Of a stretch of 64,000 nucleotides of DNA, positions 36,634 through 46,131 are shown one piece after another. Within the stretch, counting starts at the first letter, position 1. Each line of letters begins with the position of its first letter. Under the pieces are notes generated by a model that did not search any database, was not told the origin of the DNA, and saw nothing but the letters and a program-made list of their open reading frames with translations. This stretch comes from Haloferax sulfurifontis ATCC BAA-897 (GTDB lineage Archaea > Halobacteriota > Halobacteria > Halobacteriales > Haloferacaceae), in NCBI RefSeq assembly GCF_000337835.1, contig NZ_AOLM01000003.1:186001-250000 (forward strand). The letters are read 5' to 3'. The translations under genes and the position numbers were made by a program.

Positions 36634-37533
36634 TCAGCCGCCACCCCGGCCACCGCGGCGCTCGCCGCCGAGCCGCGCGCCGAGCCAGAGGTCGGCGAAC
36701 GTGTCGAAGAAGTCCGCGCCGGTGTCGACGAGTTCGCGCTCGACGCCGAGCGCCTGACACCGCTCGTCCACCGCCGCGAGATGCGATTGGAGCCGGTCTG
36801 TGTACTGCCGCGCCGCCGACCCGCCGAAGTAGGTCCGCCGGGTCGCCTCGGACTCGGGGTCCTCGAAGATGGCGTCGCCCGTCGCCTCCGGGCCGAGTTC
36901 CTCCGAGGTGAGCACCTGTGCGACGAGCACGTCGTTTCGCGCGAGCGCGGCGAGGCCGGAAGCGACGTCGTCGGGGTCGAAAAGCAGGTCGCTCACGACG
37001 ACCACGAGCGACCGCGAGTGGATGGTCTCGGCGTAGGTCGACAGCGCGGCCGTGATGTCGCCGTCGCCGCCGGGCGTCGTCTCGTTGAGCCGCTCGACGA
37101 GCCGGAGCACCTCGCCGCGGCTCGACGCGTCGGTGTCGATGCGGTCGGGTAAGTCGCCGAGGAGGGAAAACCGGAAGTCGTTGTTCTCCTCGGCCGTCAG
37201 GTGGCAGAAGCCGAGGCCGAGCTTCGCGCCGTACTCGAACTTGTTCGCGTCGCCCTCGCCGAAGTCCATCGACGCCGAGGCGTCGAGGAGGACGTGGACC
37301 GTCAGGTTCCGCTCGGCCTCGAACCGCTTTATGAACAGCTCTTCGGTCCGGGCGTACACCTTCCAGTCGATGAGCCGCGGATCGTCGCCGGCGGCGTACC
37401 GGCGGTGGTCGCTGAAGGTGAGCCCCTCGCCCACGTCCGGCGACTCCTGTTCGCCCTGCCGCCGGGCGTTCGAGACGCGCTTCAGCGAGGTGTCGAACCG
37501 GTCGAGTTCGTCGAGGAAGCCGGGGTCTATCAT
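36634..37533 (-). CDS. DUF58 domain protein
   Basis: 299 residues. The DUF58 signature is clear: HRRYAAGDDPRLIDWKVYARTEELFIKRFEAERNL near 45-80, preceding a von Willebrand-like fold (HVLLDASASMDFGEGD has the DxSxS metal site). Last gene of the MoxR operon. DUF58 proteins pair with MoxR ATPases in cofactor or complex maturation. Followed by a short glycine-rich tail. Confidence 0.9.
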   Translation of the reverse strand: MIDPGFLDELDRFDTSLKRVSNARRQGEQESPDVGEGLTFSDHRRYAAGDDPRLIDWKVYARTEELFIKRFEAERNLTVHVLLDASASMDFGEGDANKFEYGAKLGLGFCHLTAEENNDFRFSLLGDLPDRIDTDASSRGEVLRLVERLNETTPGGDGDITAALSTYAETIHSRSLVVVVSDLLFDPDDVASGLAALARNDVLVAQVLTSEELGPEATGDAIFEDPESEATRRTYFGGSAARQYTDRLQSHLAAVDERCQALGVERELVDTGADFFDTFADLWLGARLGGERRGGRGGG

Positions 37534-37540
37534 CGCTCGG

Positions 37541-38557
37541 TCACTCGTTCAACAGCCGCTGAATCACGTCGTCGGGGTCGAGTCCCTCGCGCTCCGCCCG
37601 GAAGTCGAGGATGATGCGGTGTCTGATGACCGGCGGGGCCATCTCGACGACGTCCTCCCACGAGACGTGGGTGCGCCCGTGGACGAACGCCCGCGCCTTC
37701 GCGGCGAGGACGAGCGCCATGCTCGCTCGCGGGCTCGCGCCGAACTCGACCTGCTCGTCCTCGCGGGTCTTGCGGACCAGTTCGATGGTCCGGTCGCGGA
37801 TGTCGTCGGAGATGGGGACCTGCCGGACGAGCTGTTGGGCCGCAAGCAGGTGCGTTCGCGGCAGGACGCGCTCGACCTCGGGCGACGCCGCGCCCTCGGC
37901 GTACTGCTTGACGATGGTCCGCTCCTCGTCGAACTCGGGGTAGCCGACGAGAATCTTCATCAGGAAGCGGTCGGTCTGCGCCTCCGGGAGCGGGTAGGTG
38001 CCGCCCTGGTCGATGGGGTTCTGCGTGGCGAGGACGAAAAACGGGTCCGGAAGCTCGTAGGTCTCGCCCGCGGCGGTCACCTGCTTTTCCTGCATGGCTT
38101 CGAGGAGCGCGGCCTGCGTCTTCGGCGTCGCCCGGTTTATCTCGTCGGCGAGGACGACGTTGGCGAAGATGGGGCCGCGCTCGAACACGAAGTCCCGGCC
38201 CTCCGGCGTCTCGCGGATGATCTCGGTGCCGGTGATGTCCGAGGGCATCAGGTCGGGCGTGTTCTGCACGCGCGAGAACCCCAGGTCCGTCGCGTCCGAG
38301 AGGGCGCGAACCAGCGTCGTCTTCCCCAGTCCGGGGTTCGATTCGAGGAGCGCGTTGCCGTCGCAGAGGACGCAGACGAGCAGTCGTTCGACCACGTCGT
38401 GCTGGCCGATGATGCGCTTTCCGACCTCGTCTCTGACCGCGCCGACGCTCGCTTGGAGCTCCTCGATGCTGAGGTCGTCGTCTGTCGGGGCCGCGGCGTC
38501 GCCGTCGACCGCGGTCCGCTGTCCGTCGTCTCCGAGCCGGTCTGGGTTGTCACTCAT
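37541..38557 (-). CDS. MoxR-family AAA+ ATPase
   Basis: 338 residues. Walker A is LLESNPGLGKTTLVRALS, Walker B VVLADEINRATPK, followed by sensor-1 ATQNPIDQGGTYPLPEAQTDRFLMKI, all as in MoxR. An acidic N-terminal extension of about 30 residues is present. MoxR proteins act as chaperone ATPases with VWA-domain partners, which are encoded upstream here. Overlaps the preceding gene by eight bases (ATGAGTGA). Confidence 0.95.
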   Translation of the reverse strand: MSDNPDRLGDDGQRTAVDGDAAAPTDDDLSIEELQASVGAVRDEVGKRIIGQHDVVERLLVCVLCDGNALLESNPGLGKTTLVRALSDATDLGFSRVQNTPDLMPSDITGTEIIRETPEGRDFVFERGPIFANVVLADEINRATPKTQAALLEAMQEKQVTAAGETYELPDPFFVLATQNPIDQGGTYPLPEAQTDRFLMKILVGYPEFDEERTIVKQYAEGAASPEVERVLPRTHLLAAQQLVRQVPISDDIRDRTIELVRKTREDEQVEFGASPRASMALVLAAKARAFVHGRTHVSWEDVVEMAPPVIRHRIILDFRAEREGLDPDDVIQRLLNE

Positions 38558-39509
38558 CTTCGGTCTCTCGTATCTCTAAGGTGTAGTCGCGAATCAGGTC
38601 GGCCTCTTCGAGCGTGTCGTCGGCGAGGTAGCCGGCGCGCTGGCTCTCGACGGCGCTGTCGCCGCCGTAGCCGGTCGAGTCGTAGGCCGCGGCCGCCGAC
38701 TCCGGCCCGTCTCCGTCGCCACTGCCGCCGGTCCCGGCGACGGTGGCGTTCAACTGCTCCGACCCGGCGGCCACGTCCTCGGGGTCGCCGAGGATGGAAC
38801 TCCCGTTCTGGAGCCGCGTCTCCTCGTCGGAGAACTGGTCGGGGCGGTCGCCCGCGGACGCGGCGTCGCCGGCGAGCCCCTCGAACTGGATGTCCGAGAT
38901 GGCGACCTGAATGCTCCCCGCCGAGAGGAGCAAGGCGACCACGAGCGCGCCGACGATGCGGCGGGTCGGAAGCAGTTCCACCGACGACGACTCCCGCAGG
39001 CGGGACAGCACGTCGTCGTAGAGCGCGGCCGACATGCGCGAGTCTCGGTTCGGGTTCCCGTCGTCGGCGACGAGGTCGCGGGCGGTCCGCAACGCCTCGG
39101 CGACCGACGGGTTCACCGCCTCGAACTGCTCGACCGGCGGCTCCCGCATCAGAATGAGGTACTCCGCGACGCCGACGAGGAGGCCCACCGCGAGGGCGAG
39201 CGGGACGGCGACGTGGACCGAGACGGCCGGGTCCACCCGCGGGAGGAAGCCGAGCGACACCGACGGCTCGACGGGCAACTCGACGACCCGGAACGCGACG
39301 TTCGCCAACAGCGTCGCCACCGCCGCGTCAACGACGCTGGAGACGGCGGCGGCCTTCGCGGCCTCGCGGCGAACCTCGCCCACGGCGTCGGCCATCGCCT
39401 CGCGGCGGGCGGTCCCCGCGTCGTCGGGCGACCCGCCCTCGTCAGCGGCGGCGTCGGCGGTATCGATATCGGCGTCGGCGTCGGCGTCGCCGGGAGTCGT
39501 TTCAGACAC
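38550..39509 (-). CDS. Membrane protein of the MoxR/VWA operon (DUF7502-like)
   Basis: About 319 residues with an acidic N-terminal segment, a predicted membrane hairpin near residues 85-140 (FRVVELPVEPSVSLGFLP, VAVPLALAVGLLVGVAEYLILM), a cytoplasmic helical segment, a third helix near 200 (IVGALVVALLLSAGSIQVAI), and an extracellular Ser/Gly/Asp-rich domain. GTG 39509 is chosen since it overlaps the coiled-coil gene stop (GTGTCTGA). No known catalytic motif; presumably a structural partner of MoxR. Confidence 0.7.
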   Translation of the reverse strand: MSETTPGDADADADIDTADAAADEGGSPDDAGTARREAMADAVGEVRREAAKAAAVSSVVDAAVATLLANVAFRVVELPVEPSVSLGFLPRVDPAVSVHVAVPLALAVGLLVGVAEYLILMREPPVEQFEAVNPSVAEALRTARDLVADDGNPNRDSRMSAALYDDVLSRLRESSSVELLPTRRIVGALVVALLLSAGSIQVAISDIQFEGLAGDAASAGDRPDQFSDEETRLQNGSSILGDPEDVAAGSEQLNATVAGTGGSGDGDGPESAAAAYDSTGYGGDSAVESQRAGYLADDTLEEADLIRDYTLEIRETEDE

Positions 39510-40125
39510 CGCTACACACCGCCGGTTCGTTGTCGGCTTGGTAGCCGGCACAGGCCTCTTGGAGGTCGAGCTCAAGTTCGCTGACTTGGCCTTCGAGGTC
39601 GGAGACCTCGGCCCGGAGCGACCCGATGCGGTCCTCCAGTCGGTCGTTCGTCGCTTCGAGCTCCTCGTTGTCCGCTTCGAGGTCGTCTATCTGGTTTTCG
39701 AGGCGGTTGCGCTGTTCTTCGAGGTCGTCGAGCGTCGCCGTGAGGTCGCTGATTCGGCTCCGGGCGTCTTCGAGGCTGTTTTCCGTCTCCTGAAGCTCGC
39801 CCCGCGTCGACGACAGTTCGCTCTGCGTCGACGACAGCTGTGACTCCGTGTCTTCGAGGCTGTTCGAGACCTGCGAGACGTCGCCGCGGGTGCGTTCGAG
39901 GCTGTTGTTCAGCTCCCGTAGCTCCGTCCGCGTCGCCGACAGGTCCTGTCGGGTCTCCGAAAGGTTCTCTTCGAGCGCCGCGTTTCGCTCGCGCAACTGC
40001 TCGTTCTGTTGGTCGAGCGAGTCGACCGAGTACTGGTAGAACATCGTCGCGCCGACGGTTCCGGCGGTGAGGAGGACGACGATGACGACGAGACCGAGGT
40101 TGAGGGACCGACCCAGCGCACTCAT
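39502..40125 (-). CDS. Coiled-coil membrane-anchored protein
   Basis: 207 residues with an N-terminal membrane helix (about 8-28) followed by an almost continuous heptad-repeat coiled coil (about 32-190) rich in Glu, Leu, Ser and Arg, ending in a short Cys-containing tail (EACAGY, PAVCSG). Probably dimerises on the outer face of the membrane. Overlaps the VWA gene by four bases; it is an unusual member of this otherwise Bat-like operon. Confidence 0.75.
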   Translation of the reverse strand: MSALGRSLNLGLVVIVVLLTAGTVGATMFYQYSVDSLDQQNEQLRERNAALEENLSETRQDLSATRTELRELNNSLERTRGDVSQVSNSLEDTESQLSSTQSELSSTRGELQETENSLEDARSRISDLTATLDDLEEQRNRLENQIDDLEADNEELEATNDRLEDRIGSLRAEVSDLEGQVSELELDLQEACAGYQADNEPAVCSGV

Positions 40126-42584
40126 ATCAAACCACCTTCACTTTGCGTTCGACCCCGATACACTTGAAGACGCCGGGCGAGCACCTCGGTGAGATACAGG
40201 AGGAACGCGGCGGCGACGAACGCGACCGCCCAGTCGTCGCGCACGGGCTGGACGCCGGCGGCGTTGTCGCGGGCGGATGCGGCGATTTCGTCGGCGTCGT
40301 TCGGGCCGTATATCGTCCCGCCGCTGTCGGAGACGGCGGCTTCGAGCGCGGCCGACCGGCCGAATCCCGCGTACTCGACGGGGTAGTTCACCGCGAAGGC
40401 GGTGTCGAGCACGTCTCGGTAGCCCGTCTCCGTGGGGACGACGGTCGCCTCGTAGACGCCGGGACTGACCGCCGAGAAGCTCAGTTCCTCGACGCCCCGC
40501 GGGCGCTCGCCGCCGCGGTAGACGACGGTCGTCGGCTGGTCGACGCGGGTGTCCGCCACCTCGGCGACGCCGGTCGCCTTCCGCTCCGGGTCGCCGATGA
40601 CGTAGTTCGTGGTCTTCGTGAGCAGAAGCGAGTCGGGGCGCTGGAGCAGGCCGTCGAGCGTGCCGTCGCCCGCGTAGGCGGTGACGGTGGCGACGCGGCC
40701 GAGGCCGTAGCGCCACGAGGCGACCGCGGGGGTGCCGTCGTCGGCCGCGACGAGGAAGTTCGCGCCGCTCCTGACCGACACGTCGTTGACGCTGCCGGGG
40801 TTCGCGGTCAGCTCCACCCCGGCGGTGACGAAGTTGTTCTGGTCGACGACCGTGAGGCCGTCGCCGGCGTACTGGCGGTTCGACCCGCCGAAGAGGATGC
40901 GGAGCCGGTCGGTCTCGTCGGCTCTGAGGTAGTTCCCGCCGGACGCCCGCGCGATGGCCCGGAGGGTCCGTTCGTTCGGGCTCGGGCCGGTCCCGATGGC
41001 GATGACGCGGACCCCGTCGCGGCCGAGTTGGTCCGCGAGCGTCGCGGCGTCTTGGAACCGGTCGTGGCCGTCGCTGATGAGGATAATCGTCCCGCGCCTG
41101 TCGCCGAGTTGCTGGGCCGCGCCGTCGAGGCCGACGGCGATGTCGGTCGCGCCGCCGGACTGGAGCCGGCGGATGAGGTCGGCGGTCGACTCCCGGTTCG
41201 GCCCGAGCGGGCGGAGCGGTGCGACGTCGTAGGCGCGGTAGTTGAAGCCGACGATGCCGACTCGGTTCTCGTCGCCGAGCTGGTCGAGCGCGTCGAGCGC
41301 GACCGACTTCTGGACGCGCATGCCGCTTTCGGCGCTCCCCGAGACGTCGATGGCGAAGACGAGGTTCGTCTGCTGAGACGCGCCCTCGCCGGTCGTCACC
41401 GGGAGCATCGACGCGAGGCTCGACCCGTCGTACCCGCCGTTTTCGAACGAGTTGCGCCCGCCGACGGTCAGCAGGCCGCCGCCGTCGATGACGAACCGCT
41501 GGAGCGAGTCGGCGTTGCCCACGTCCTCGGCGCGGAGGTCCTGGAGGACGACGGCGTGGTACGACGAGAGGTCCGCGGGAACGGTCTCGGCGGTCTCCAC
41601 GTCGTACAACTGCGAGAGGTAGTCGCGGAACGGGTAGTCGCCGCGGGAGACGTACAGCACCCGCGGCGGCTCGACCACGCGGACCGTCTTGCGGAACACG
41701 TCGTTCGTCTCGAAGCGGTCGTCGCCGGCGATGCGGGCGGTGACGCGGTGGGTTCCGGTCGTCTCGAACGTCCGCGTGAACTCGACGCCGTCGGTGGTGT
41801 TGACCGTCTCGCGGGCGACCTCCTCGCCGTCGATTTCCACGGCGAGTTCGACGGTCGCGGTCTCGACGTCGTCGGGGACGACCCCGTCGACCTGCGCGAG
41901 GAACGCGTTCTCGACGCCGACGCTGGTCTTCGACGGGCCGCTGACGGTGACGTACTGTTCGGTCTCGGTCGGTTCGACGCCGACCGCGCTCACCGTCGCG
42001 TTGAGGTCGCGGGCGAGCGTCGTCGCGGACGCGAGGCTCCGCCCCGAAGTGACCTGTCCGTCGGAGACGAGGACAACCGTCCCGTCCGGTCTGAGGTTGG
42101 CCGCGACGGCGTCGCCGATGGGCGACTCGTCGCCGCGGGCGACCGTCGAGGTCGTGACGGGGACGCCCTCGTTCTCGATGTCGGCCGCGAGTTGCGACGC
42201 CACGTCCTCGGTGACCGCCGCGCTGTCGGAGTCGTCGACGAGGAGCGTCACCTGCGGGTCGCCGTCGGTCATCCGGGTCGTGACGGTGTACGGCCCCGCG
42301 GCCGCGACGACCAACAGGAGGACGACGAGGAACCGGGATGCGAACAGGAGCCGCCGGGAGCGCCCGCCGGCGGTCCCGTCGGCCCCGCGGAAGATGAGCG
42401 CCCACGCGAGGAGCGCGGCCACCGGGAGCGCGACGAGGAACAGCGGGCGCTGGAGGCCGAAGGTCCGGCCCGCGGCCTCGGCCGTCCACGCGAGGGGCGT
42501 CGTCGCGGCGGCGGGAGCCGTGCCGGCGACGGCGACATCCGCCAGCGCGGTCAGCGCGGCCGACGCCGATCCGAGCGCCGCCAT
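40122..42584 (-). CDS. VWA-domain membrane protein with two MIDAS-like regions
   Basis: 820 residues. Two N-terminal membrane helices lead into a first VWA-like region (VTLLVDDSDSAAV near 110), an Ig-like segment, a glutamine-amidotransferase-like VLYVSRGDYPFRDYL domain, then a canonical VWA domain with DVSGSAESG near 425 and TDIAVGLDGA. A single membrane helix near 790 closes the protein. Arrangement resembles BatB/BatA-type proteins that work with MoxR. Overlaps its neighbours by one and four bases. Confidence 0.85.
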   Translation of the reverse strand: MAALGSASAALTALADVAVAGTAPAAATTPLAWTAEAAGRTFGLQRPLFLVALPVAALLAWALIFRGADGTAGGRSRRLLFASRFLVVLLLVVAAAGPYTVTTRMTDGDPQVTLLVDDSDSAAVTEDVASQLAADIENEGVPVTTSTVARGDESPIGDAVAANLRPDGTVVLVSDGQVTSGRSLASATTLARDLNATVSAVGVEPTETEQYVTVSGPSKTSVGVENAFLAQVDGVVPDDVETATVELAVEIDGEEVARETVNTTDGVEFTRTFETTGTHRVTARIAGDDRFETNDVFRKTVRVVEPPRVLYVSRGDYPFRDYLSQLYDVETAETVPADLSSYHAVVLQDLRAEDVGNADSLQRFVIDGGGLLTVGGRNSFENGGYDGSSLASMLPVTTGEGASQQTNLVFAIDVSGSAESGMRVQKSVALDALDQLGDENRVGIVGFNYRAYDVAPLRPLGPNRESTADLIRRLQSGGATDIAVGLDGAAQQLGDRRGTIILISDGHDRFQDAATLADQLGRDGVRVIAIGTGPSPNERTLRAIARASGGNYLRADETDRLRILFGGSNRQYAGDGLTVVDQNNFVTAGVELTANPGSVNDVSVRSGANFLVAADDGTPAVASWRYGLGRVATVTAYAGDGTLDGLLQRPDSLLLTKTTNYVIGDPERKATGVAEVADTRVDQPTTVVYRGGERPRGVEELSFSAVSPGVYEATVVPTETGYRDVLDTAFAVNYPVEYAGFGRSAALEAAVSDSGGTIYGPNDADEIAASARDNAAGVQPVRDDWAVAFVAAAFLLYLTEVLARRLQVYRGRTQSEGGLI

Positions 42585-44380
42585 CAGAGGTCACCCCGCC
42601 GGCGCAGGTAGGCCAACTCGACCATCGTCGCCGCGAGCGCGACCAGCGCGGCCCACTCGGTCAGCGGGTCCGGGACCTCGCGCTCTTCGACCCGCGTCGG
42701 GTAGTCTCCGGGGGCCGACTCGCCGTCCAGCGGCGCGGCGGCCACGTCGGACTCGGCCTCGCTGAGGAGCGACGCCGCGAACCGCTCGTCGCCGACGCGG
42801 TAGAAGCCGGCGTCGCCGAGGCGGACCTCCGGGCCGGTCGCCTCGCCGGCGGGCGTCTCGACGGTCTGGTTCGCGCCCGCCGCGAGCGACCCGCCCGTCT
42901 CGCGGTTCAACTCCGAGAGCGTCGAGCGCCCGGCGAGGTAGAACACCGAGCGCTTCCAGAACACGGGGTACTGGTAGTTGTACTTGAACGCCGAACTGTC
43001 CTCCATGAAGCCGTAGTAGAGGACGCGACCGGCCCCGCGGCGCTCGACGGCGACGAGCGAGGTGCCGCCGGTCGTGTTCACGAGCGACTGGCCCGACCGG
43101 AGGTCGCCCGCGACGTACTCGGTCGGCGGCGGGAAGGTGATGTCGCGGGTAATCGGGTGGCTCTCGACGGTCCCGATGGTCGGGTTCGTCTCGACGCTCC
43201 CCTGCGAGACGAGGCGCAGGTCGCCGTAGTTCGGCGACTCCTCTTGGGCCTGAATCGCCACGCCGCCGCCGTCGGCGACGATTTCCCGGCCGGCCTCGAC
43301 GTTGCCCGCGAGCAGGCGACCGGGGTTGACGTTGCTGTAGATGACGACGTCGTAGTTCGTCGAGACGGCCGTCGGCGGGTTGTCCACGGTCAGAGACACC
43401 TCGGGGATGACGGACAGCGCGGCCGTCAGATAGCGGTTCTCGTCGTTCGTGAGGACGAGCACGTCCACCGAGGCGTCCTCGGGGGCCGCGACGAACAGCG
43501 CGTCGTCGGTCGGGAAGGCGTCGCCCGGCGAGAGCGCGACGCGACCGCCGCCCGCGGGGACCGGGAGCGTCGCGGTCGCCACGTCGCCGGGGTCCATTCG
43601 GACCTCGCGAGTGGCTCCGCCGAGCGAGAGCGTCCGCGTGGCGGCCGACTCGCCGTAGTTCTTCACCGTCACGGTGACGTTCGCGCCGGAGAAGCGCCGG
43701 TCGACGATGCCGACGTTGCCCCGTCCGCCGCCCGCGAACTGCTGGAGTTGGACGACGAGGCCGCGGGCGCGGGCCTCGCGGACCGCGTCGCTCCACGGCG
43801 AGTCGTCGGCGAAGTCGCTCAGAACGACGACGCGGGCGTCCTCGCCGGCGACGGAGGCGGCGGCGGTAATCGCGGAGCGGAGGTCGCCCGGCGCGTCGCT
43901 CGCTTGCAGGCCGTCGAGGGCGGCGCGGGCGTCGGGCGCGCTCCCCCGGCGAAGCACCACGTCCGCGTTCGCCCCCGCCGCGACGACCGACGTCGTGCCG
44001 GAGACCTCGTCTCGCGCCGCGGCGAGGGCGCTGTCGAATCGCGTCCCACCGCCGTCGCGGACGCCCATGCTCGCGCTCGTGTCCACGACGAGGACCGTCT
44101 CTTGGACGGTCTCCGACTCGGGGACCAGCACGTACGGCGTCGCCAGCGACCCGACGAGCGCGACGAGCGCGACCAGCTGGATGAGGAGGAGCAGGCTCCG
44201 AAGCAGGCGGTCGAAGATGGGGTTCGAGGCGTTTCGTCCGGCCGAGTCCGCGAGGAACCGGAAGGTCGGGAGCGTGCGCCGGACCGGCTCCGGCCGGAGC
44301 AGATAGAGGACGACGAGCGGGACCGCCCCCAAGAGGGCGACCAACCCGAGAGGGAACAAGAAGAACTCGGAGAGGGCCAT
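42584..44380 (-). CDS. BatA-like membrane protein with VWA domain (first gene of MoxR operon)
   Basis: 598 residues. N-terminal BatA motif (FFLFPLGLVALLGAVPLVVLYLLRPEPVRRTLPTFRFL), then a second membrane helix and a VWA domain whose metal site is TVLVVDTSASMGVRDGG near 90. Residues 330-500 form a GATase-like/Ig-like region. ATG 44380 is preferred to the upstream in-frame codon at 44440, since MALSEFFLFPLG begins the membrane helix. Heads the six-gene unit with MoxR and DUF58. Confidence 0.88.
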   Translation of the reverse strand: MALSEFFLFPLGLVALLGAVPLVVLYLLRPEPVRRTLPTFRFLADSAGRNASNPIFDRLLRSLLLLIQLVALVALVGSLATPYVLVPESETVQETVLVVDTSASMGVRDGGGTRFDSALAAARDEVSGTTSVVAAGANADVVLRRGSAPDARAALDGLQASDAPGDLRSAITAAASVAGEDARVVVLSDFADDSPWSDAVREARARGLVVQLQQFAGGGRGNVGIVDRRFSGANVTVTVKNYGESAATRTLSLGGATREVRMDPGDVATATLPVPAGGGRVALSPGDAFPTDDALFVAAPEDASVDVLVLTNDENRYLTAALSVIPEVSLTVDNPPTAVSTNYDVVIYSNVNPGRLLAGNVEAGREIVADGGGVAIQAQEESPNYGDLRLVSQGSVETNPTIGTVESHPITRDITFPPPTEYVAGDLRSGQSLVNTTGGTSLVAVERRGAGRVLYYGFMEDSSAFKYNYQYPVFWKRSVFYLAGRSTLSELNRETGGSLAAGANQTVETPAGEATGPEVRLGDAGFYRVGDERFAASLLSEAESDVAAAPLDGESAPGDYPTRVEEREVPDPLTEWAALVALAATMVELAYLRRRGDL

Positions 44381-44538
44381 GCCCGACCCGTGGTGCGCCT
44401 CCAGTATGGCTGTTTCCCTACTCGTTGACACGTTCCGCATTATCGACCTGTCCGAGTACGTGAACGATGGGGTCGCTCGCGCGGGTCGATTCCGGCGAGA
44501 TATTATCGATAGTCATTATACTGTCAGCTAAAAGTACG

Positions 44539-44588
44539 GCATTGCATAACAATGCTCTTAAATCATAACACGACACAATTTTATGCTC
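44539..44588 (+). promoter_or_regulatory. nhaC promoter with short inverted repeat
   Basis: ATTTTATGCTC, centred about 28 bases upstream of the ATG at 44611, is a TATA box placing transcription at the start codon. Just upstream GCATT (44539-44543) and AATGC (44551-44555) form a small inverted repeat. The surrounding 44480-44600 is markedly AT-rich compared with the genes. Confidence 0.5.
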
Positions 44589-44610
44589 TAAAGTTATTTG
44601 TCGAGCTACG

Positions 44611-46068
44611 ATGGGAACTGATAGGTACACACCGCGGTCGTACGACGACATCGCTCCGGACCAGCGTCCGACGCTGAAACAGGCGCTCGTTCCGGTGCTC
44701 GGACTCGTCGCCTTCCTCGGCCTCGGGTCGGCGTGGCTGGGACTCGACCCGCACATCCCGCTCGTCTGGAGTATCGCGCTGGTCGGCCTCCTCGGCCGGT
44801 TCGTCTGGGGCTACACCTGGGAGGACCTCTACGAGGGCATCGAACGCAGTCTGTCGATGGGGCTACAGGCGATTCTCATCCTGTTTACCATCTACGGCGT
44901 CGTCTCGACGTGGGTCGCCGCGGGGACGATTCCGACGCTGATGTACTACGGTCTCGACCTGCTGTCGCCGCAGGTGTTCCTGCCCGCGACGGCGCTTCTC
45001 GTCGGCATCGCCACCTTCGCCATCGGCTCGTCGTGGACCGCGGTCGGCACGCTCGGCGTCGCCTTCATCGGCATCGGCTCGGGGCTCGGCGTCCCCGAAC
45101 CGATGACGGCCGGCGCGATTCTCACCGGCGCGTACGCGGGCGACAAGCAGTCGCCTCTGTCGGACACGACGAACCTCGCGGCCGCCGTCACGAACACCGA
45201 CCTCTACGACCACATCCGCGCGATGCGGAGCGGAACGGCCGTCGCGTTCGGCCTCTCGCTCGTCGGCTTCGTCGTCCTCAGCCTCGGAATCACCGGGACG
45301 ATTCCGGCCGGTCAAATCGCCGATATTCAGACCGCGCTCGCCTCCTCGTACGACATCACGCTCCTCGCGTTCCTGCCGCTGGCGGTCACCTTCGGCCTCG
45401 CCGCGGCGGGCTACCCCGCGCTGACCGTCCTCCTCGCCGGCGCGTTCGCCGGCGCGTTCACGAGCGTCCTCGTGCAGGGCGCGTCGTTCGTCGCGGCGTG
45501 GCAGACGTTCATGAGCGGCACCGGGCCGGAGACCGGCTCCGAACTCGTCAACAGCCTGCTCGCCTCCGGCGGCGTCTCCGGCTCCGCGTGGACCATCGCC
45601 GTCGTCGTCGCGGCGCTCACCCTCGGCGGCCTGCTCGAACAGACGGGCGTGCTCGCGGTCCTCGCCCACCGCCTCCAGCGCGGGATTCGGAGCCCGCGCC
45701 TGCTCGTCGCCTCGACCGGCGTCTCGGCGATTCTGACCAACGCGCTCACCGCCCAGCAGTACATGAGCATCGTCGTCCCCGGCATGACGCTCCGCGACAC
45801 CTACGACGAGTTCGGCCTCGACAGTTCGGACCTCTCGCAGGCCATCGAGTCCGCGGGGACGCCGACCGGCGCGCTCCTCCCGTGGCACGCCGGCGGCGCG
45901 TACATGGCCGGCGTCCTCGGCGTCTCGACGCTCCAGTACGCCCCGTACTACTTCTTCGGCTACCTCTCGCCGCTCGTGCTGTTCGCCTTCGTCCTCGCGG
46001 GCGTCGGCTTCTCGGGGAACAGCACGGCACGGCCCGGCCCCGCCGCTACCGCGTCTGACGACGACTGA
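44611..46068 (+). CDS. nhaC: Na+/H+ antiporter of the NhaC family
   Basis: 485 residues, twelve or so helices. The NhaC signature GDKQSPLSDTTNLAAAVTNTDLYDH is complete near residue 178. Exchanges sodium for protons, essential for pH and sodium homeostasis in a halophile. A leaderless TATA box supports the ATG at 44611. Preceded by a divergent, longer intergenic region than usual. Confidence 0.92.
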   Translation: MGTDRYTPRSYDDIAPDQRPTLKQALVPVLGLVAFLGLGSAWLGLDPHIPLVWSIALVGLLGRFVWGYTWEDLYEGIERSLSMGLQAILILFTIYGVVSTWVAAGTIPTLMYYGLDLLSPQVFLPATALLVGIATFAIGSSWTAVGTLGVAFIGIGSGLGVPEPMTAGAILTGAYAGDKQSPLSDTTNLAAAVTNTDLYDHIRAMRSGTAVAFGLSLVGFVVLSLGITGTIPAGQIADIQTALASSYDITLLAFLPLAVTFGLAAAGYPALTVLLAGAFAGAFTSVLVQGASFVAAWQTFMSGTGPETGSELVNSLLASGGVSGSAWTIAVVVAALTLGGLLEQTGVLAVLAHRLQRGIRSPRLLVASTGVSAILTNALTAQQYMSIVVPGMTLRDTYDEFGLDSSDLSQAIESAGTPTGALLPWHAGGAYMAGVLGVSTLQYAPYYFFGYLSPLVLFAFVLAGVGFSGNSTARPGPAATASDDD

Positions 46069-46131
46069 CGCGACGCGAAACCTTCCCTGCGTCGCGATAC
46101 CGATACCGAACCGAAAACTATCGCTTTTCTA

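Noticed and set aside
40143-42611. 822-codon plus-strand frame opposite the VWA gene
   Set aside because: Antisense shadow with no domain; the minus-strand protein has VWA and membrane features.
44418-44756. 112-codon minus-strand frame over the nhaC promoter
   Set aside because: Lies in an AT-rich promoter region with a non-haloarchaeal codon pattern and overlaps the antiporter start.
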